Shown one piece after another: positions 9,492 to 18,386 of a DNA stretch of 64,000 bases. The stretch comes from Psychroflexus gondwanensis ACAM 44 (GTDB lineage Bacteria; Bacteroidota; Bacteroidia; Flavobacteriales; Flavobacteriaceae): contig NZ_APLF01000005.1 in NCBI RefSeq assembly GCF_000355905.1, positions 124,001-188,000 on the forward strand. Direction: 5' to 3'. Position 1 is the stretch's first letter; each line of letters opens with the position of its first letter. Made by a program: the position numbers and the translations under genes. The notes below the pieces were generated by a model that made no database searches, was not told the origin of the DNA, and worked only from the letters and a program-made list of their open reading frames with translations.

Positions 9492-9532
9492 ATCTGAATT
9501 TCAGATGATAAGGGAAAACTTAGTTATCTTTG
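9492..9532 (+). promoter_or_regulatory. Promoter core with overlapping palindrome ahead of the nuclease gene
   Basis: TATCTTTG at 9525-9532 is an exact match to the Bacteroidota -7 element TAnnTTTG, 14 bases ahead of the nuclease ATG. The expected -33 position (9502-9505) does not read TTTG but lies inside a perfect palindrome, ATCTGAA-T-TTCAGAT (9492-9506). That layout suits an operator or activator site at a promoter with a weak -33. No regulator can be named. Confidence 0.5.
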
Positions 9533-9545
9533 TTAAAAACATGTG

Positions 9546-11498
9546 ATGAACAAAATTACTTTTTTAGTATTCTGTTTATGGAGTCAGTTTATCTTTTCTC
9601 AAGAAGTTATAATAAACGAAGTAGATTCTGATACGCCTAGCGTAGATACTCAAGAATTTATAGAGTTGAGAACTCAAGTTGAAGAGTCACCATTGGATGG
9701 GTATGTTCTCGTTCTTTTTAATGGATCCAGTTCTGGAGCGGACTCTAGTTACTTTGCTTTGAGTCTTGATGGTTTTGTGACTGACTTTAACGGATTATTT
9801 GTGCTAGGTGGACCTGAACTTATTCCAAGTCCTAATTATCTATTGTTTAAAAATTTCATTCAAAATGGGGCAGATGCTGTTGCTGTGTATAGGGCCAGTG
9901 TGGAAGATTTTGAAGAGGGAACTCTCGCCACTATAGATAATCTTGTAGATGCCCTGGTTTATGGGACAAGTGATCCAGTAGATCAAGATTTATTAAATCT
10001 CCTAGCACAAACCGAACAAATAGACGAAGATGTGAATGGTAATTCGGACTCAGAATCTATGCAAAGAAACTTTGATGGATCTTGGTTTGTTGGCACACCA
10101 ACTCCCAGAATACCTAACGATGGAAGTGGAATAACTCCTGTTTATATAGACGTGACACCAAGTTCCAATCTCGTTAATGAAGGTGATAGCTTTACAATAG
10201 ATTTTGAAACTTCAGAACTATTGACAGAGGAGATCATGATTACTTTCAGTTTGATTAACGAAGGGTTTACTGAAGAGGACTATACCGGACAGACTTCTGT
10301 TACTCTTCCAGCAGGTACAAACTCAGGTTCTGTAGCTATCAATTTAGTTGATGATGAGGTAGACGAAGGCGATGAGTTTATCTCCATAGCGGTTGATATT
10401 CTTGGTGAGCCCTATATTTTGAATAGTAACTTTATTCAAGTTATTGCCATTGATAATGACTTTACTATCGCCGGTTGGGGGACTCCTATTGATCCAACTT
10501 TCGATAAAGTTGAGCCCACGGGACCAACTCATTATTTCGGAAGTTTAAATGGAGAATCTGGTCCTAATCTAAGTCAGGCTATTCAAGATATCATTGCAGA
10601 AGAAGGAGTGGTTAAAATTCATACCTATGCAGATATTATTGATATTCTTAAATCTGCTGATCAAAGCCCGATGAATAGCAACGAAGTCTGGTTAGCCTAC
10701 AGAGAAGAGTCTAGACCCAAATACCTATATCAACTTAGTTCATCAGGAACTGGATTTTGGAACAGAGAGCACGTATATCCTAGGTCTAGGGGTGGTTTTT
10801 TTAGTATAGAAGATGATGAAATTGCTACAGGAATTAATGAATGGTGGGTGACCAATGCGGATTCCTTAAGACATGCTAATTCTGATGCTCATGGACTCAG
10901 AGCCACAGATGCTAACGAGAATAGTTCAAGAGGTAACCAACATTTTGGAGAATATATAGGGCCTGAAGGAACTCTAGGCAGTTTTAGAGGAGATGTAGCA
11001 CGAGCTGTATTTTATTTATCTATACGCTTTAATGATCTTTCGGTCGTAGATGGATTTCCAGATAGTACTGGTCAGCTTGGCGATTTACAAACCTTATTGC
11101 AATGGCATCTAGACGATCCTGTGGATGATTTTGAAATGAACAGGAATAATATAGCGTATACTTGGCAAAACAATAGAAATCCCTTCATAGATTATCCAGA
11201 GCTAGCAAGTTATATCTGGGGAAATAATCAAGGGGAGGTTTGGAATCAATCCCTTTCACTAACTCAAAACAGTACAGAACAGATATCGATTTATCCTAAC
11301 CCTGCTTCAAGTTATATTCAGCTTCAAGGAATTTCAAAGGACTCTCTTATTCAAATGTATTCAATGACAGGTAAAAAAGCAGTGGAGATTAAAGTAAACT
11401 CTGGAGATAGAATAGCATTGGAGTTGAGTGCTGGTGTTTATCTCGTAAGAGTTATAAGTAATTCTAAAGTGATAACCAAAAAACTTATCATCAATTAA
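9546..11498 (+). CDS. Secreted endonuclease I with lamin-tail-like and Calx-beta domains, T9SS-exported
   Basis: A 650-residue modular secreted nuclease. I place the start at ATG 9546; a GTG one codon earlier is possible. A signal peptide (to about SQ/EV near residue 19) is followed by a lamin-tail-like domain opening VIINEVDSDTP, a Calx-beta-type domain at ~200-300 (VNEGDSFTIDF, DDEVDEGDEF), then an endonuclease I (EndA/NucM) domain with FWNREHVYPRSRGG and ADSLRHANSDAHGLR, which carry the catalytic His and metal-binding Asn of that family. The last ~75 residues form a type A T9SS sorting domain (ISIYPNPASSYI, then ...VITKKLIIN). It should cross the outer membrane by type IX secretion and degrade extracellular DNA for phosphate or nucleosides, which fits the deoCD genes elsewhere in the window. 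Confidence 0.92.
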   Translation: MNKITFLVFCLWSQFIFSQEVIINEVDSDTPSVDTQEFIELRTQVEESPLDGYVLVLFNGSSSGADSSYFALSLDGFVTDFNGLFVLGGPELIPSPNYLLFKNFIQNGADAVAVYRASVEDFEEGTLATIDNLVDALVYGTSDPVDQDLLNLLAQTEQIDEDVNGNSDSESMQRNFDGSWFVGTPTPRIPNDGSGITPVYIDVTPSSNLVNEGDSFTIDFETSELLTEEIMITFSLINEGFTEEDYTGQTSVTLPAGTNSGSVAINLVDDEVDEGDEFISIAVDILGEPYILNSNFIQVIAIDNDFTIAGWGTPIDPTFDKVEPTGPTHYFGSLNGESGPNLSQAIQDIIAEEGVVKIHTYADIIDILKSADQSPMNSNEVWLAYREESRPKYLYQLSSSGTGFWNREHVYPRSRGGFFSIEDDEIATGINEWWVTNADSLRHANSDAHGLRATDANENSSRGNQHFGEYIGPEGTLGSFRGDVARAVFYLSIRFNDLSVVDGFPDSTGQLGDLQTLLQWHLDDPVDDFEMNRNNIAYTWQNNRNPFIDYPELASYIWGNNQGEVWNQSLSLTQNSTEQISIYPNPASSYIQLQGISKDSLIQMYSMTGKKAVEIKVNSGDRIALELSAGVYLVRVISNSKVITKKLIIN

Positions 11499-11520
11499 TT
11501 AAGGTTTCTTAATTATTATG

Positions 11521-11550
11521 AAAAAGCCGTTGTGAAGACAATGGCTTTTT
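11521..11550 (+). terminator. Terminator after the nuclease gene
   Basis: A hairpin with 13-base arms (11521-11533 and 11538-11550, one G-T wobble), a GAAG tetraloop and a following T-rich tract. It lies 22 bases after the nuclease stop. The T tract runs into the first possible ATG of menC (11558), one reason to prefer the second ATG for that gene. Confidence 0.85.
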
Positions 11551-11572
11551 TATTTTTATGCAAATTTTGAAG

Positions 11573-12613
11573 ATGAAAGCAACTTACTTTAAACATACAT
11601 TGAATTTCAAACAACCAAGCGGAACCTCAAGAGGAGTTTTAAAAACAAAAGACTCTTGGTATATCAAATTAGAGAACGATGTTAAGTATGGAATAGGTGA
11701 GTGTGGACTCTTGAAAGGATTGAGTATTGATCCTACAGAAGAGTATGAAGCAACTCTTCATTGGGTGTGTGAAAATATCCATTTAGGCTTAGATGTTTTA
11801 TATCTTAAATTAGCAGATTACCCTTCTATTCAATTTGGTCTAGAAATGGCGTTCAACTCTTTTTCTTCTTCAAACCCTTATGTTCTTTTTCCTTCAGAAT
11901 TTACCGAAGGAAAAAAGGGAATGGTCATTAACGGATTGATTTGGATGGGCGAGAAGTCCTTTATGAAATCTCAAATTCAAGAGAAAATCAAACAAGGTTT
12001 TAGCTGTATTAAGCTTAAAATTGGTGCTATCGACTTTACATCAGAATTAGACTTGTTGAGGTACATCCGTAGTGAATTTTCAGCGTCAGAAGTTGAATTG
12101 AGAGTAGATGCGAATGGTGCATTTTCTAAAGATTCTGCTTTAGAAAAATTAAAGCAACTCAGCGAATTTAATTTGCATAGTATCGAACAGCCTATTGCCG
12201 CAGGACAATGGGAGTCTATGGCAGACTTATGTAGACAAACACCTCTACCAATTGCTTTAGACGAAGAATTAATTGGCCTTAAAGATGTAACAAAAAAGGA
12301 AAAAGCTTTACTAATCATACAGCCTCAGTATATTATCTTAAAACCTAGTCTTATCGGTGGTTTTAAAGGCTCACAGGAATGGATAGATTTGGCAAATAAA
12401 CACCATATAAAATGGTGGATGACTAGCGCCTTAGAAAGCAATATCGGGCTAAATGCGATTTCGCAATTTACATTTACGCAACACAATGAAATGCCTCAAG
12501 GCTTAGGAACAGGAAGCCTTTATACAAATAATATGCAAAGTCCCTTAACGGTAGAGGGAGAAAAGATCAAGTACAAACCAGAACACCCTTGGGAAAATAA
12601 ATTCAATTTATGA
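11573..12613 (+). CDS. menC: o-Succinylbenzoate synthase (enolase superfamily)
   Basis: A 346-residue enolase-superfamily enzyme that dehydrates SHCHC to o-succinylbenzoate in menaquinone synthesis. The barrel shows the general-base pair in CIKLKIG, metal ligands in LRVDANGAF, SIEQPI and ALDEEL, and the second lysine in YIILKPSL. I chose ATG 11573 (MKATYFKH): the alternative ATG at 11558 lies in the U-tract of the preceding terminator and would add only five residues. The stop overlaps the CPBP protease start by four bases (ATGA), and menE follows that gene, so this is a menaquinone operon interrupted by a membrane protease. MenC is distinguished from other muconate-lactonizing relatives mainly by the menE neighbour. 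Confidence 0.9.
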   Translation: MKATYFKHTLNFKQPSGTSRGVLKTKDSWYIKLENDVKYGIGECGLLKGLSIDPTEEYEATLHWVCENIHLGLDVLYLKLADYPSIQFGLEMAFNSFSSSNPYVLFPSEFTEGKKGMVINGLIWMGEKSFMKSQIQEKIKQGFSCIKLKIGAIDFTSELDLLRYIRSEFSASEVELRVDANGAFSKDSALEKLKQLSEFNLHSIEQPIAAGQWESMADLCRQTPLPIALDEELIGLKDVTKKEKALLIIQPQYIILKPSLIGGFKGSQEWIDLANKHHIKWWMTSALESNIGLNAISQFTFTQHNEMPQGLGTGSLYTNNMQSPLTVEGEKIKYKPEHPWENKFNL

Positions 12614-13554
12614 AAGATTACATCGCATTAGCATCAAAAGGATATACCGAATGGTGGAGATATCTGGTAGGCGCATTTTTAATATTCATGATTTGGCAAG
12701 TGGGGTCGATCCCTTTTTTAGCTGCTGTTACATATAAATTGACGAGTGAAGGAAATGGTATTTCTGAAATTGGTAATTATGAAGTATTAATGGGTACGTT
12801 AGACTCCAACCTTACTTTTTTCTTGATGTTGCTTTCTTTTGCTGTTGGTTTTTTTGGAGTTTGGCTTATAGTAAGATTTTTTCATAATCAGAAATTTAAA
12901 GACCTCTTAACCACTAGAGCTCGATTTGACTGGAAGCGCGTTGTATTCGGCTTTAGTATAGTTGGTTTTTTTATAGTAATTATGACTATTTTGGACTATG
13001 TGATTAATCCAGATGATTATTTATGGAACCTTAAATGGGATCAATTTATCATTCTAGCTATCATAGGTATTATAATGGTTCCTATTCAAACCACTTTTGA
13101 AGAGCTTTATTTCAGAGGGTATTTTATGCAAGGTTTGGGCGTTATTTTTAAAAACCGATGGTTACCTCTTATAGCAACCTCACTGGGTTTTGGACTTCTC
13201 CATCTTGGAAATCCAGAAGTTGGAAAACTCGGGTATATCATTATGGTAAGCTATATTGGCACTGGTTTTCTTTTGGGAATTATGGCGCTTATGGATGAAG
13301 GTTTAGAACTATCAATTGGTTATCACGCCGGGAATAATTTAGTTACAGCTTTGCTGGTTACAGCAGATTGGACTGCTTTTCAGACAGAGTCAATTTTGAT
13401 TTATACGGAAGAACCTATGGTAGGTTTTGATGTTTTTTTTCCTGTTCTCATCATTTATCCTATTTATTTATTGATAATGGCTAAAGTTTTTAAGTGGAAA
13501 AACTGGAAACAGAAGCTTTTCGGAAAGGTAATTTTGCCTGAATCAACACGATAA
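12610..13554 (+). CDS. CPBP-family intramembrane glutamic protease
   Basis: A 314-residue polytopic membrane protein with about eight hydrophobic segments. It has the three CPBP (ABI, Rce1-like) motifs: EELYFRGYF (EExxxR, catalytic Glu pair), LLHLGN and HAGNN in a later helix. The family includes CAAX-type prenyl-protein proteases and bacteriocin-immunity proteins; substrates are mostly unknown in bacteria. It is translationally coupled to menC (ATGA overlap) and precedes menE by 74 bases. A role in maturing or regulating a membrane-bound menaquinone enzyme is possible but purely inferential. Confidence 0.88.
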   Translation: MKDYIALASKGYTEWWRYLVGAFLIFMIWQVGSIPFLAAVTYKLTSEGNGISEIGNYEVLMGTLDSNLTFFLMLLSFAVGFFGVWLIVRFFHNQKFKDLLTTRARFDWKRVVFGFSIVGFFIVIMTILDYVINPDDYLWNLKWDQFIILAIIGIIMVPIQTTFEELYFRGYFMQGLGVIFKNRWLPLIATSLGFGLLHLGNPEVGKLGYIIMVSYIGTGFLLGIMALMDEGLELSIGYHAGNNLVTALLVTADWTAFQTESILIYTEEPMVGFDVFFPVLIIYPIYLLIMAKVFKWKNWKQKLFGKVILPESTR

Positions 13555-13628
13555 TGTAAATTTAACATTTTAATAGTGATTATTATTTTAATAATATTTA
13601 GTATTGATTTCACAAATACAAAACTATA

Positions 13629-14723
13629 ATGATTAATACTCCTTTAGAAATCCATCCTAATTTCAAAATTAATGGGGTTCATTTTGATAGAAATGAATTG
13701 TATTCAGTCGCTTATAGTTATGTAAAAGAAGGTGAAGCTTTTGAAGAAAAAATCGGAGATTTTTTAATCGATTGGCTTAATGATGATTATGATACAATTA
13801 AAGTAAGAACTTCCGGGTCTACTGGAGATCCTAAAATCTATTTTATAGACAAACAAAAGATGGTTAACAGTGCCTTAGCGACGGGTAAATTCTTCAAAGT
13901 AGAAGAGGGCACCACCGCTTTACTCTGCTTACCTGCAGATTATATTGGCGGCAGAATGATGATAGTTAGAGCAATGATTTTAGGATGGGATTTGGATATT
14001 GTAGAGCCTAAGTCCAACCCCCTAGATGATCTTTTTAAAACCTACGATTTTTGTGCTATGACCCCCTTTCAAATGGACAATTCTTTAGGGAGGTTGCATT
14101 TAATTAAAAAATTAATTGTTGGTGGTGGCACCGTTTCTGAACATCTTATTGGCTCAATTCAAGGTATTCCTACCAAAGTTTTTGAAGTGTATGGGATGAC
14201 AGAAACCATTTCTCACATTGCAGCCAGAAGGCTAAATCCTAAAAAAGATAATAAAGAAAAGCGTCCTTTTAAAGCTTTACCAAACGTAAGCGTTTCAAAA
14301 AACGAGCAGAATTGCCTTATTATAAAAGCTCCGAAAATTTTAGAAGAAGAGCTTCAGACCAATGATATTGTAGACATTTTAACCTTTAAAAAATTCTATT
14401 GGAAAGGAAGGTTAGATAACGTCATCAATTCTGGGGGGGTTAAAATATTTCCAGAATCTGTAGAAGAAAAACTGCAAAAACGTATTACTCAGCGTTTTTT
14501 TATTGCAGGATTAGCAGATGATTCTTTGGGTGAACAAGTGGTTTTGTTTGTAGAAGCTCCCCAAAACGAAAAGTTCTTAAGCGATTTAAAAGAGATCGTT
14601 AAAAACTTAAAGGCATTTGACAAATACGAAAAGCCTAAAAATGTTTATCTCATCGAAAAGTTTGAAGAAACTCCTTCTGGTAAAATTCATCGCCAAAAAA
14701 CCTTAAAAAGATTGATGGGATAA
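13629..14723 (+). CDS. menE: o-Succinylbenzoate-CoA ligase, AMP-binding family
   Basis: A 364-residue adenylate-forming enzyme, shorter than typical ~450-500 residue MenE but in the range of the compact Bacteroidota form. Motifs seen: VRTSGSTGDPK (P-loop), VYGMTETISH, the hinge and C-domain loop SGGVKIFPESVE, and the C-terminal catalytic Lys in PSGKIHRQK. It activates o-succinylbenzoate as acyl-AMP and transfers it to CoA. Its position two genes after menC supports MenE over other acyl-CoA ligases. It converges on the M1 peptidase gene with a 9-base gap, with no clear terminator between. Confidence 0.9.
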   Translation: MINTPLEIHPNFKINGVHFDRNELYSVAYSYVKEGEAFEEKIGDFLIDWLNDDYDTIKVRTSGSTGDPKIYFIDKQKMVNSALATGKFFKVEEGTTALLCLPADYIGGRMMIVRAMILGWDLDIVEPKSNPLDDLFKTYDFCAMTPFQMDNSLGRLHLIKKLIVGGGTVSEHLIGSIQGIPTKVFEVYGMTETISHIAARRLNPKKDNKEKRPFKALPNVSVSKNEQNCLIIKAPKILEEELQTNDIVDILTFKKFYWKGRLDNVINSGGVKIFPESVEEKLQKRITQRFFIAGLADDSLGEQVVLFVEAPQNEKFLSDLKEIVKNLKAFDKYEKPKNVYLIEKFEETPSGKIHRQKTLKRLMG

Positions 14724-14732
14724 AGACTCATC

Positions 14733-16382
14733 TTATTCTACTTGGCTAATCCTTATATAGTATCCATATTTATTGATAGCCAAGTCTCCAAGATCTTCCA
14801 ATTCTACCTTAATCTTTTTCCAATTGTTGTCTATGAGGGCTCTTGATAAATTACCTTCTTTTGCATTTTGAAAATCAATAGGCATTTTGAAATTTTCAAC
14901 ATCGGTTTTCCATCGTAGATATAGCGTTTTATTCTTGTCAAATTTAAGTTGTAATTCAGGAATAGAAGCGTAGTTAAGGTATTGTTCGAAAATAGGTTTG
15001 AGATTAAGTTTGGTCCTGCTGTTGTAGAAATTGATAACATCATTGGCATGGATGGTTTTATACTTAAACGTTTCGTGAAACTCTTTTAACAGACTCCACC
15101 ATTTTTCATCATTATTAACAACGCTTCTCAATGTATTCAGCATATTAGCCCCTTTATAGTACATATCTCCAGAGCCTTCATTATTCACTCCATATTTGCC
15201 TATTATAGGCCTATCGTTTGCTATAATATCTCTTAGGCCGTATAAATACCTTATCGCTTCTTTTTTACCAAACTCACATTCAACAAAAACAGATTCTGCA
15301 TAGGCTGTAAAGCTTTCATGTATCCACATATCTGCGATATCTGCTGCAGAGATGCTATTTCCAAACCACTCATGGGCAGATTCATGGATAATAATAAAGT
15401 CCCACTTCAGCCCAATACCAGTTTTGGAAAGGTCAGTGCCCAAATATCCATTTTGGTAGCCATTTCCATAAGCTACAGCACTTTGATGTTCCATTCCTAA
15501 ATAAGGGGTTTCCACGAGTTTAAAACCGTCCTTTTGAAAAGGATACTCTCCGAATTTTTCATAAAAACAATCCATCATAGGTTGAACTTGTTGGAACTGT
15601 TGCTTTGCTTTGTCAAAATTTTCTTTTAAAACATAATAATCTAAGGACAACTCGTTGTACTGGTCTTCAAAATGAACATAATCAGCAATATTCAACGTGA
15701 TATTATAATTGTTGATAGGATGTTCTACTCTCCAATGCCACTGCGTATAATCATCTTCTAAGGCTGTTTTAGCAATTAACCTTCCGTTGGAAACATTCAT
15801 AAGTCCATTGGGCACAGCTACTTTTATGTCAACAGACTCAGGCTCGTCGCTTTGGTGATCTTTATTTGGATACCATAAACTCGCTCCTGTTCCTTGAATA
15901 GCTACGCCTATAAATGGATTATCATTCCTATCTTTAGAAAACACAAAACCACCATCCCAAGGAGCGTTTTTCGCAACCCTTGGATACCCAGAATAATAAA
16001 ATTTGAGGCGTTGGACAGACGACTTTTGAAGCCGCTTATTGAAATTGATAAAAACCGCATTGAACTCTCTTTCATAACTTAGAGATTTACCTTCTGAAAT
16101 AATAGAGTCGATCTGCATATTTTGAAACAAATCCAATTGAATACGCTTGGTCGGAGCTTTGACTTCAAGCTCAATCTCATTAAAACCTTGAATATATCTT
16201 TTTTCTGGATTTACCTTAATGTCCAAGGTATAAGAGAGGACATCAAAACTTGTGCGTTCCGGGCGTAAACCGCCTCTCAAAGTATCTGCTTTACTAAATG
16301 TTTCTCGATTAGCGTTCACTATTTGTGAGTGCATTGTTAAGGAAAAAGAGAAGATGAAAAGGAAAATGTATATTCGTTTCAT
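14733..16382 (-). CDS. Secreted M1-family zinc aminopeptidase
   Basis: A 549-residue peptidase with an N-terminal signal peptide (MKRIYIFLFIFSFSL..., cleavage near HSQ). It has the M1 zinc site HESAH (His333, His337) with the third ligand Glu356 in WIHESFTAYAE, 19 residues after the second His, and the substrate-recognition loop appears as LGMEHQSAV in place of GAMEN. The N-terminal ~200 residues form the usual saddle-like beta domain. The C-terminal helical domain is short compared with large aminopeptidases. It probably trims peptides in the periplasm or at the cell surface for nutrition. No lipobox and no T9SS tail are visible. It is divergent from the small lipoprotein at 16418. Confidence 0.9.
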   Translation of the reverse strand: MKRIYIFLFIFSFSLTMHSQIVNANRETFSKADTLRGGLRPERTSFDVLSYTLDIKVNPEKRYIQGFNEIELEVKAPTKRIQLDLFQNMQIDSIISEGKSLSYEREFNAVFINFNKRLQKSSVQRLKFYYSGYPRVAKNAPWDGGFVFSKDRNDNPFIGVAIQGTGASLWYPNKDHQSDEPESVDIKVAVPNGLMNVSNGRLIAKTALEDDYTQWHWRVEHPINNYNITLNIADYVHFEDQYNELSLDYYVLKENFDKAKQQFQQVQPMMDCFYEKFGEYPFQKDGFKLVETPYLGMEHQSAVAYGNGYQNGYLGTDLSKTGIGLKWDFIIIHESAHEWFGNSISAADIADMWIHESFTAYAESVFVECEFGKKEAIRYLYGLRDIIANDRPIIGKYGVNNEGSGDMYYKGANMLNTLRSVVNNDEKWWSLLKEFHETFKYKTIHANDVINFYNSRTKLNLKPIFEQYLNYASIPELQLKFDKNKTLYLRWKTDVENFKMPIDFQNAKEGNLSRALIDNNWKKIKVELEDLGDLAINKYGYYIRISQVE

Positions 16383-16417
16383 AAGAATTTTAATATAAAA
16401 ATTATTACAATAATACT

Positions 16418-16729
16418 ATGAAAAAAATTGTTTTTGTTCTTCTGTCCTTTGCATTTTTATCTTGTGGAAGCGATAGTCAACTCGTCGATGGTAAAGTCAC
16501 AACTGAAACTGATGAACCTTTGGAAAATGTCTTGGTACAGGTTATGGGGACCGATCTAAATTCCAAAACGAGTTCCAATGGCTCCTTTAGGATAAATACC
16601 AAAAACAGGGGAGACGAGCTTATTTTTACGCACCCCAATTATGAAATGCTCAGATTAAAAATAGACGAAAATCAAGAGACTATTCAAGCTAAACTTATAA
16701 AAAAGAATATCCCAGAGCCAGAGAAATAA
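16418..16729 (+). CDS. Small lipoprotein with carboxypeptidase-regulatory-like domain
   Basis: A 103-residue protein with a lipoprotein signal and lipobox FLSCGS (Cys16). A single carboxypeptidase-D regulatory-like beta sandwich follows (VDGKVTTETDEPLENVLV, SNGSFRI). This fold is usually found at the N-terminus of TonB receptors; here it stands alone and is presumably anchored to a membrane. Its last 35 bases overlap, tail to tail, the end of the outer-membrane protein gene on the opposite strand. Function unknown. Confidence 0.8.
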   Translation: MKKIVFVLLSFAFLSCGSDSQLVDGKVTTETDEPLENVLVQVMGTDLNSKTSSNGSFRINTKNRGDELIFTHPNYEMLRLKIDENQETIQAKLIKKNIPEPEK

Positions 16730-17222
16730 ATCTGTTTTTTCCTGATGCACCTTCGAAGCCAACGGCATCTGAAAATCCAAAATTATATCTGGCATCTACT
16801 CGAAGTCCAGAACCTAAGCTCAAACCCAATCCAACGGCCCCAGAAATGCCTACTTTTTCGGATTCTAAGAAATCTGAATCATTCAAAAGATAGCTAAATT
16901 GAGGACCAAACTGTAAATTAAAAATTCTTAGGAAGTGCAATTTGGCGAGAACAGGAACCAAGACGTAATCGGTTTCGATATCTTTTTGATTAAGACGACC
17001 ACCTTGTTGAGAAAAAAGAACTTCTGCCTGAAGTCCTAGGGTGTTGAAACGGGCCCCAACAAAAATACCTCCTGTAAAGCCTAACCTACCGTCAGAATCT
17101 AAATTTGATAATGATGCATAATTAATACCTCCTTTGATTCCCAAATCTAAACTTTGGGCGCTAACCTGAGTTGAACAAAAGAAAACAAATACTAGGATCA
17201 CACTTTTTATAGCATTTTTCAT
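16695..17222 (-). CDS. Outer-membrane beta-barrel protein (PorT-like family)
   Basis: A 175-residue protein with a signal peptide (MKNAIKSVILVFVFFCSTQVSAQ) and alternating amphipathic strands starting GIKGGINYASLS, typical of the small porin-family barrels common in Bacteroidota. It ends in ALGYSFL with the C-terminal aromatic/aliphatic strand expected of a barrel. The function is unknown; such proteins range from structural barrels to T9SS-associated PorT relatives. It overlaps the lipoprotein gene end to end by 35 bases. Confidence 0.82.
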   Translation of the reverse strand: MKNAIKSVILVFVFFCSTQVSAQSLDLGIKGGINYASLSNLDSDGRLGFTGGIFVGARFNTLGLQAEVLFSQQGGRLNQKDIETDYVLVPVLAKLHFLRIFNLQFGPQFSYLLNDSDFLESEKVGISGAVGLGLSLGSGLRVDARYNFGFSDAVGFEGASGKNRFISLALGYSFL

Positions 17223-17259
17223 AATTAAAAGTTTTTATAACAACGTTTTTGAACTTAGT

Positions 17260-18312
17260 TTAGTTTAACAAAACAGATAAAATTGTATCCAACTCATCTG
17301 TACTTAAATTGATTTCAATAATTCTACCTTTCTTATCGACAAGATAATACTGTGGGAGATGAATAATCCCCATATCAGATGCCATTTTACCAGTAAAGCC
17401 TTTTTCAATCCTATAGGACTCCCAAGGTGTAGAGTCTTCCATAACCGCAGAGACCCAATCCTCTTGATTGGTATCTAAAGATATACTTATAATTTCAAAG
17501 TTCTTAAAATTATATTTTTTGTAGATTTCCTTTAAGGTATTGTTTTGAAGTCTACATTTCTCGCACCAACTGTTCCAAAATTGAATGAGGGTATACTGAG
17601 ATAAATGGGATTTGAATTCAACTGCTTTAGAGTCTATGGATATTAATTCATAGTTAGGAATCTCACTTCCTATTTGAAATGCTTTTCGTTTGTCTTGGTA
17701 ATTTTCTAAAATAGCGACATCATTTGGGTTCAGCTCATCAACATCCAAGTTAGAGTATAACATTCTGATGTCATTAAATAGTAAATTTTGTTCCATTGCT
17801 ATTTGTGAAAGTACTTTTCCTAAATAATCATGATTTGGATACTTTTTAATCAAGCTGTCCATTTTAGAGTATAGAGCATCTCTGTTTTTCTTGGATTTAG
17901 AAAAAGATTTGAAGTAGGTTTCTATCTCTTTTTTTAGAGTTGGAGTTTGACCTCCGCTCACTTGCTTAGTTTCGAAGAGTTTGAAATTTTGGCCGTCTAT
18001 GGTTTCTTCATCAATAAGAATATCGAAAAGAAGCGTATCGTTTTCCAAATAAAAAACATCTGAGGTAGAGATCGAATCGAATTCAAATTGAAAGGCTTTA
18101 GGAGAGGATACTTCCCCTTCAAACTGGAAGCTGTTATTAATCACCTCAGCACTGTCTAGAGCTCCATCAAAACGGATATAGATGTAGTCTTCAAAATCCC
18201 CATTGATGCTACCTTGAACTAAATACGTTTGTTTGTTGTTGGTTTTTTCTAAAGGTTGCATACAGCCAATTAAAGCTAAAACAAGACCGAGGTAAACTAT
18301 ACTTTTATTCAT
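17260..18312 (-). CDS. TlpA-like thioredoxin-fold lipoprotein with DUF4369 domain
   Basis: A 350-residue lipoprotein. I choose ATG at 18312, giving MNKSIVYLGLVLALIGC with lipobox Cys17; a longer frame from 18357 would bury the signal. The N-terminal domain (about 30-130) matches DUF4369 (VQGSINGDFEDYIYI), a helical linker follows, and the C-terminal domain is TlpA-like thioredoxin with redox motif WCEKC in FWNSWCEKCRLQN. Proteins of this build act in the Bacteroidota periplasm as thiol-disulfide reductases, for example in cytochrome maturation; no substrate is indicated here. It is separated by a terminator from the MBL-rhodanese gene upstream. Confidence 0.88.
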   Translation of the reverse strand: MNKSIVYLGLVLALIGCMQPLEKTNNKQTYLVQGSINGDFEDYIYIRFDGALDSAEVINNSFQFEGEVSSPKAFQFEFDSISTSDVFYLENDTLLFDILIDEETIDGQNFKLFETKQVSGGQTPTLKKEIETYFKSFSKSKKNRDALYSKMDSLIKKYPNHDYLGKVLSQIAMEQNLLFNDIRMLYSNLDVDELNPNDVAILENYQDKRKAFQIGSEIPNYELISIDSKAVEFKSHLSQYTLIQFWNSWCEKCRLQNNTLKEIYKKYNFKNFEIISISLDTNQEDWVSAVMEDSTPWESYRIEKGFTGKMASDMGIIHLPQYYLVDKKGRIIEINLSTDELDTILSVLLN

Positions 18313-18334
18313 ATTTACAAAAATACTATAAAAA

Positions 18335-18362
18335 AAAGGTTGGTGAGAATTCACCAACCTTT
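18335..18362 (-). terminator. Terminator after the MBL-rhodanese gene
   Basis: A perfect hairpin: arms AAAGGTTGGTGA (18335-18346) and its complement (18351-18362), loop GAAT. On the minus strand the stem is followed by seven T, so it ends the transcript of the MBL-rhodanese gene 24 bases after its stop and isolates the TlpA-like gene. Confidence 0.9.
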
Positions 18363-18386
18363 AAAATAAATGAATTATAAATCTAT

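Noticed and set aside
15318-15500. Open frames antisense to the M1 peptidase and other large genes
   Set aside because: Shadows of real genes on the other strand; no independent start or family support.
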